Assembly: GCF_002101585.1 (NCBI RefSeq)
Contig: NZ_LQOT01000060.1
Coordinates: 143,183-207,182 of the forward strand
DNA from: Mycolicibacter engbaekii
GTDB taxonomy: Bacteria > Actinomycetota > Actinomycetes > Mycobacteriales > Mycobacteriaceae
Length of the DNA: 64,000 nt
Direction: 5' to 3'
In this document: positions 61,251-64,000 of the stretch, piece by piece
Layout of the letters: the number at the start of each line of letters is the position of its first letter
How positions within the stretch are numbered: position 1 is the first letter of the stretch
Translations under genes and position numbers: made by a program
Notes under the pieces: generated by a model
The model's input: only the letters and a program-made list of their open reading frames with translations
The model's database searches: none
What the model was told of the DNA's origin: nothing

Positions 61251-61597
61251 CGGTCCTCACCGGCATGCGCCACCGCGTCAATGGCGATGTGCGCCAGGTG
61301 ATGGTCGGCCAGTCGGTAGAGCACTTCGCGACCAGACCTTTCCCCGGCGACGACTCCGGCGGACTTGAGGATCTTCAGGTGCTGGCTGACCAGCGGCTGC
61401 GGCACGCCGAGCGCGTCGACGAGCTCGTGCACGCAGCGCTGTGACTCCTGCAGCTGCAGCACGATCGCGATGCGAACCGGGGCGGCCAGCGCGCGCAGCA
61501 GCTCTCCGGCCGCGTCGAGGATCTCCCGCGGCGGTGTCGCGGGAAAGGCTGGGCCGGCGTGTCGGTGGCCCACCAGGCCCGATGCTGAGGAGGCCAT
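61247..61597 (-). CDS. smtB: ArsR/SmtB-family zinc-responsive repressor
   Basis: This 116-residue metalloregulator has a winged helix with the recognition segment CVHELVDALGVPQPLVSQHLKILKSAGVV. The alpha-5 zinc site matches D-x-H-x10-H-x2-E in the C-terminal stretch (DHHLAHIAIDAVAHAGE). ATG 61597 follows an AGGAGG-poor but GA-rich stretch; an in-frame extension over 480 residues long is the antisense of glyS. It overlaps zur by four bases. In the tuberculosis arrangement SmtB dissociates on Zn binding and relieves smtB-zur. Confidence 0.88.
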   Translation of the reverse strand: MASSASGLVGHRHAGPAFPATPPREILDAAGELLRALAAPVRIAIVLQLQESQRCVHELVDALGVPQPLVSQHLKILKSAGVVAGERSGREVLYRLADHHLAHIAIDAVAHAGEDR

Positions 61598-61617
61598 GAC
61601 ACCACCTCCGGACACGT

Positions 61618-61670
61618 TGGAAATCATTTTCAGCTGGCATCCACTGTTCCATGCGTGATGACGCATGTCA
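61618..61670. promoter_or_regulatory. Zur-like box and ATGCGT dyad in the smtB/glyS promoter
   Basis: TGGAAATCATTTTCA (61618-61632) matches the core of mycobacterial Zur boxes, TGAAAATnATTTTCA, with one mismatch. Twenty bases further, ATGCGT-GATG-ACGCAT (61651-61666) is a perfect dyad overlapping TGAC-GCAT-GTCA, a plausible SmtB operator. Both precede smtB-zur and lie between it and divergent glyS. Confidence 0.6.
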
Positions 61671-61747
61671 AAGAACGCGGACGGTATCGATACGATGACT
61701 GATGTTTTGCGCGTCGGCGTTGCCGGCGCGGTTCCGTCAAGACAGGA

Positions 61748-63142
<1,395 letters not shown>

Positions 63143-63148
63143 TCGAGG

Positions 63149-63898
63149 TCAGTCTTCGGCGACTTCCGGGGTTTTCGGCGTGACGGGCTTGAACCAGTCG
63201 GTGCGGCTGCGCCAGGACAGCGCGGCAGCATAGGCGAAGGCGGAGCTGCTGATGCCTGCGCAGATCCAGGTGGGCAGGGTGACCGCGCTGCCGAGCAGCA
63301 CACTGGCCAGCTGTGTGACGATCGCCGCGAGTTTGAAGGCGACCCAGACCAGGTAGAACCGCACCGTCGTCTTCGAGCGCGGATCGCTGCGCAGGGCCAG
63401 CAGCACCCGGCCGGTGAACCCGAACAGCGGCAGCGCCAAGACGCCGACCAGCGCCCAGTACACCGCGAACCACGGCCCGCGGGGCGCGAAAGCATCCAGA
63501 TACTGCGGCTGTCCGCGATCGGCGATGCAGAACACGATCACCACCAGTGGCAGGCCCAGCTTCAGCGGCGCCATGATCTGCCGGCGTTGCAGGCGCCGGG
63601 CGTGGTCTTCGTCGTCCAACCGCGTCACCAGGTGCTCGAACATCAGCGCTACCGCACCGAACATGCACAGCACCGCCAACAGCCCGGCGACGTTGAACAA
63701 CCCGAACACGCGGTGCACGAGCGGGTCGAGGCGCAGTGACCCCACCGGAGACAGCAGCAGGCCCGCGCAGCACATCAGGACCAGGACGCGGGAGGGGTTG
63801 GTGTCCCAGCGCGAACCCCAGGTGTGCCGGCGGGCCCACAGCGCCCACCCGCACGCCGCCAGCACCCCCACCAGGGCGACATCGATGAGCACCGACAT
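63149..63898 (-). CDS. Multi-pass integral membrane protein of unknown function
   Basis: This 249-residue protein has about seven hydrophobic spans: near residues 3-20, 38-55, 65-90, 108-128, 143-168, 182-205 and 210-230. A charged cytosolic loop (TRLDDEDHARRLQRRQ) stands in the middle. It resembles the membrane part of actinobacterial proteins paired with regulators, but no family can be named with certainty. It ends six bases from the convergent glyS stop and starts 12 bases after the Gly-rich gene, so it is likely cotranscribed with it. Confidence 0.7.
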   Translation of the reverse strand: MSVLIDVALVGVLAACGWALWARRHTWGSRWDTNPSRVLVLMCCAGLLLSPVGSLRLDPLVHRVFGLFNVAGLLAVLCMFGAVALMFEHLVTRLDDEDHARRLQRRQIMAPLKLGLPLVVIVFCIADRGQPQYLDAFAPRGPWFAVYWALVGVLALPLFGFTGRVLLALRSDPRSKTTVRFYLVWVAFKLAAIVTQLASVLLGSAVTLPTWICAGISSSAFAYAAALSWRSRTDWFKPVTPKTPEVAED

Positions 63899-63910
63899 CG
63901 TTCCGGTGGG

Positions 63911-64000
63911 CTAGAACCGGCCGCCGCCGCCGAAGAAGCCGCCACCGGACGAGGAGCCGCCAAACGAGGTCGGACTCCACCCGCCCCCACCTCTGCGGTT
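63911..64000 (-). CDS. C-terminal end of a Gly/Ser/Phe-rich protein (cut by window)
   Basis: The last 29 codons of a minus-strand gene enter from the right edge and end at TAG 63911-63913. The tail reads GGGGWSPTSFGGSSSGGGFFGGGGRF. Such tails occur in TPM/YgcG-type and related membrane-associated proteins of mycobacteria (compare Rv2345, from memory), but the domain itself is outside the window, so the identity is open. Confidence 0.5.
   Translation of the reverse strand, partial: NRRGGGGWSPTSFGGSSSGGGFFGGGGRF

Overview
The window is high-GC DNA from a non-tuberculous member of the Mycobacteriaceae. The order hrcA-dnaJ2-rsmE ... phoH-ybeY-CorC/HlyC gene-era ... amiA2-recO ... uppS-small conserved gene, then zur/smtB and glyS, follows the Rv2374c-Rv2357c segment of M. 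tuberculosis. It carries a full set of IdeR-type iron boxes and frequent ATGA/GTGA stop-start overlaps. No rRNA, tRNA, CRISPR array, transposase or phage gene was seen.

Region 1 (1-3.9 kb, minus strand): an accessory redox operon of SDR, ferritin-like di-iron oxygenase, Baeyer-Villiger-type flavin monooxygenase and a MerR regulator that runs off the window edge. A tandem-hairpin terminator separates it from the next gene.

Region 2 (3.9-39.9 kb): a consolidated mycobactin (siderophore) superlocus. The genes that M. tuberculosis keeps in two distant clusters lie together here. They are mbtL-mbtM-mbtN with convergent mbtK (acyl-tail supply), irtA-irtB (ferri-siderophore import and reduction), mbtA divergent from mbtB, and mbtT-C-D-E-F-G-H. 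Four intergenic regions carry IdeR-like boxes. Three are divergent promoters (4.9 kb, 8.7 kb, 15.4 kb) and one drives mbtT-H (22.2 kb). The first also faces a secreted protein of unknown function. A His/Cys-rich copper-type P1B ATPase and a cutinase are wedged between mbtB and mbtT. MbtB has no thioesterase domain and a discrete type II thioesterase (MbtT) is present. MbtE is a 2,215-residue two-module NRPS whose second adenylation domain lacks the Asp that normally holds the amino-acid amine. mbtI (salicylate synthase) and mbtJ are not in the window.

Together the genes describe this pathway: salicylate activation (MbtA), phenyloxazoline formation (MbtB), lysine and hydroxy-acid incorporation (MbtE, MbtC/D, MbtF with MbtH), N-hydroxylation (MbtG), acyl-chain activation, desaturation and transfer (MbtM/L/N/K), and uptake of the iron complex (IrtAB).

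Region 3 (39.9-51.6 kb): an overlapping FGGY-kinase/PLP-decarboxylase pair, then the core housekeeping block hrcA, dnaJ2, rsmE, araC-type regulator, methyltransferase, phoH, ybeY, CorC-like gene and era. Region 4 (51.6-64 kb): lipoprotein, second Baeyer-Villiger-type monooxygenase, rhodanese, hemophore-like secreted protein, amidase, recO, a collagen-like Gly-rich putative lipoprotein, a methyltransferase, uppS, a small conserved gene, the zinc regulators zur and smtB with a Zur-like box, glyS, a membrane protein and the end of a Gly-rich protein cut by the window.
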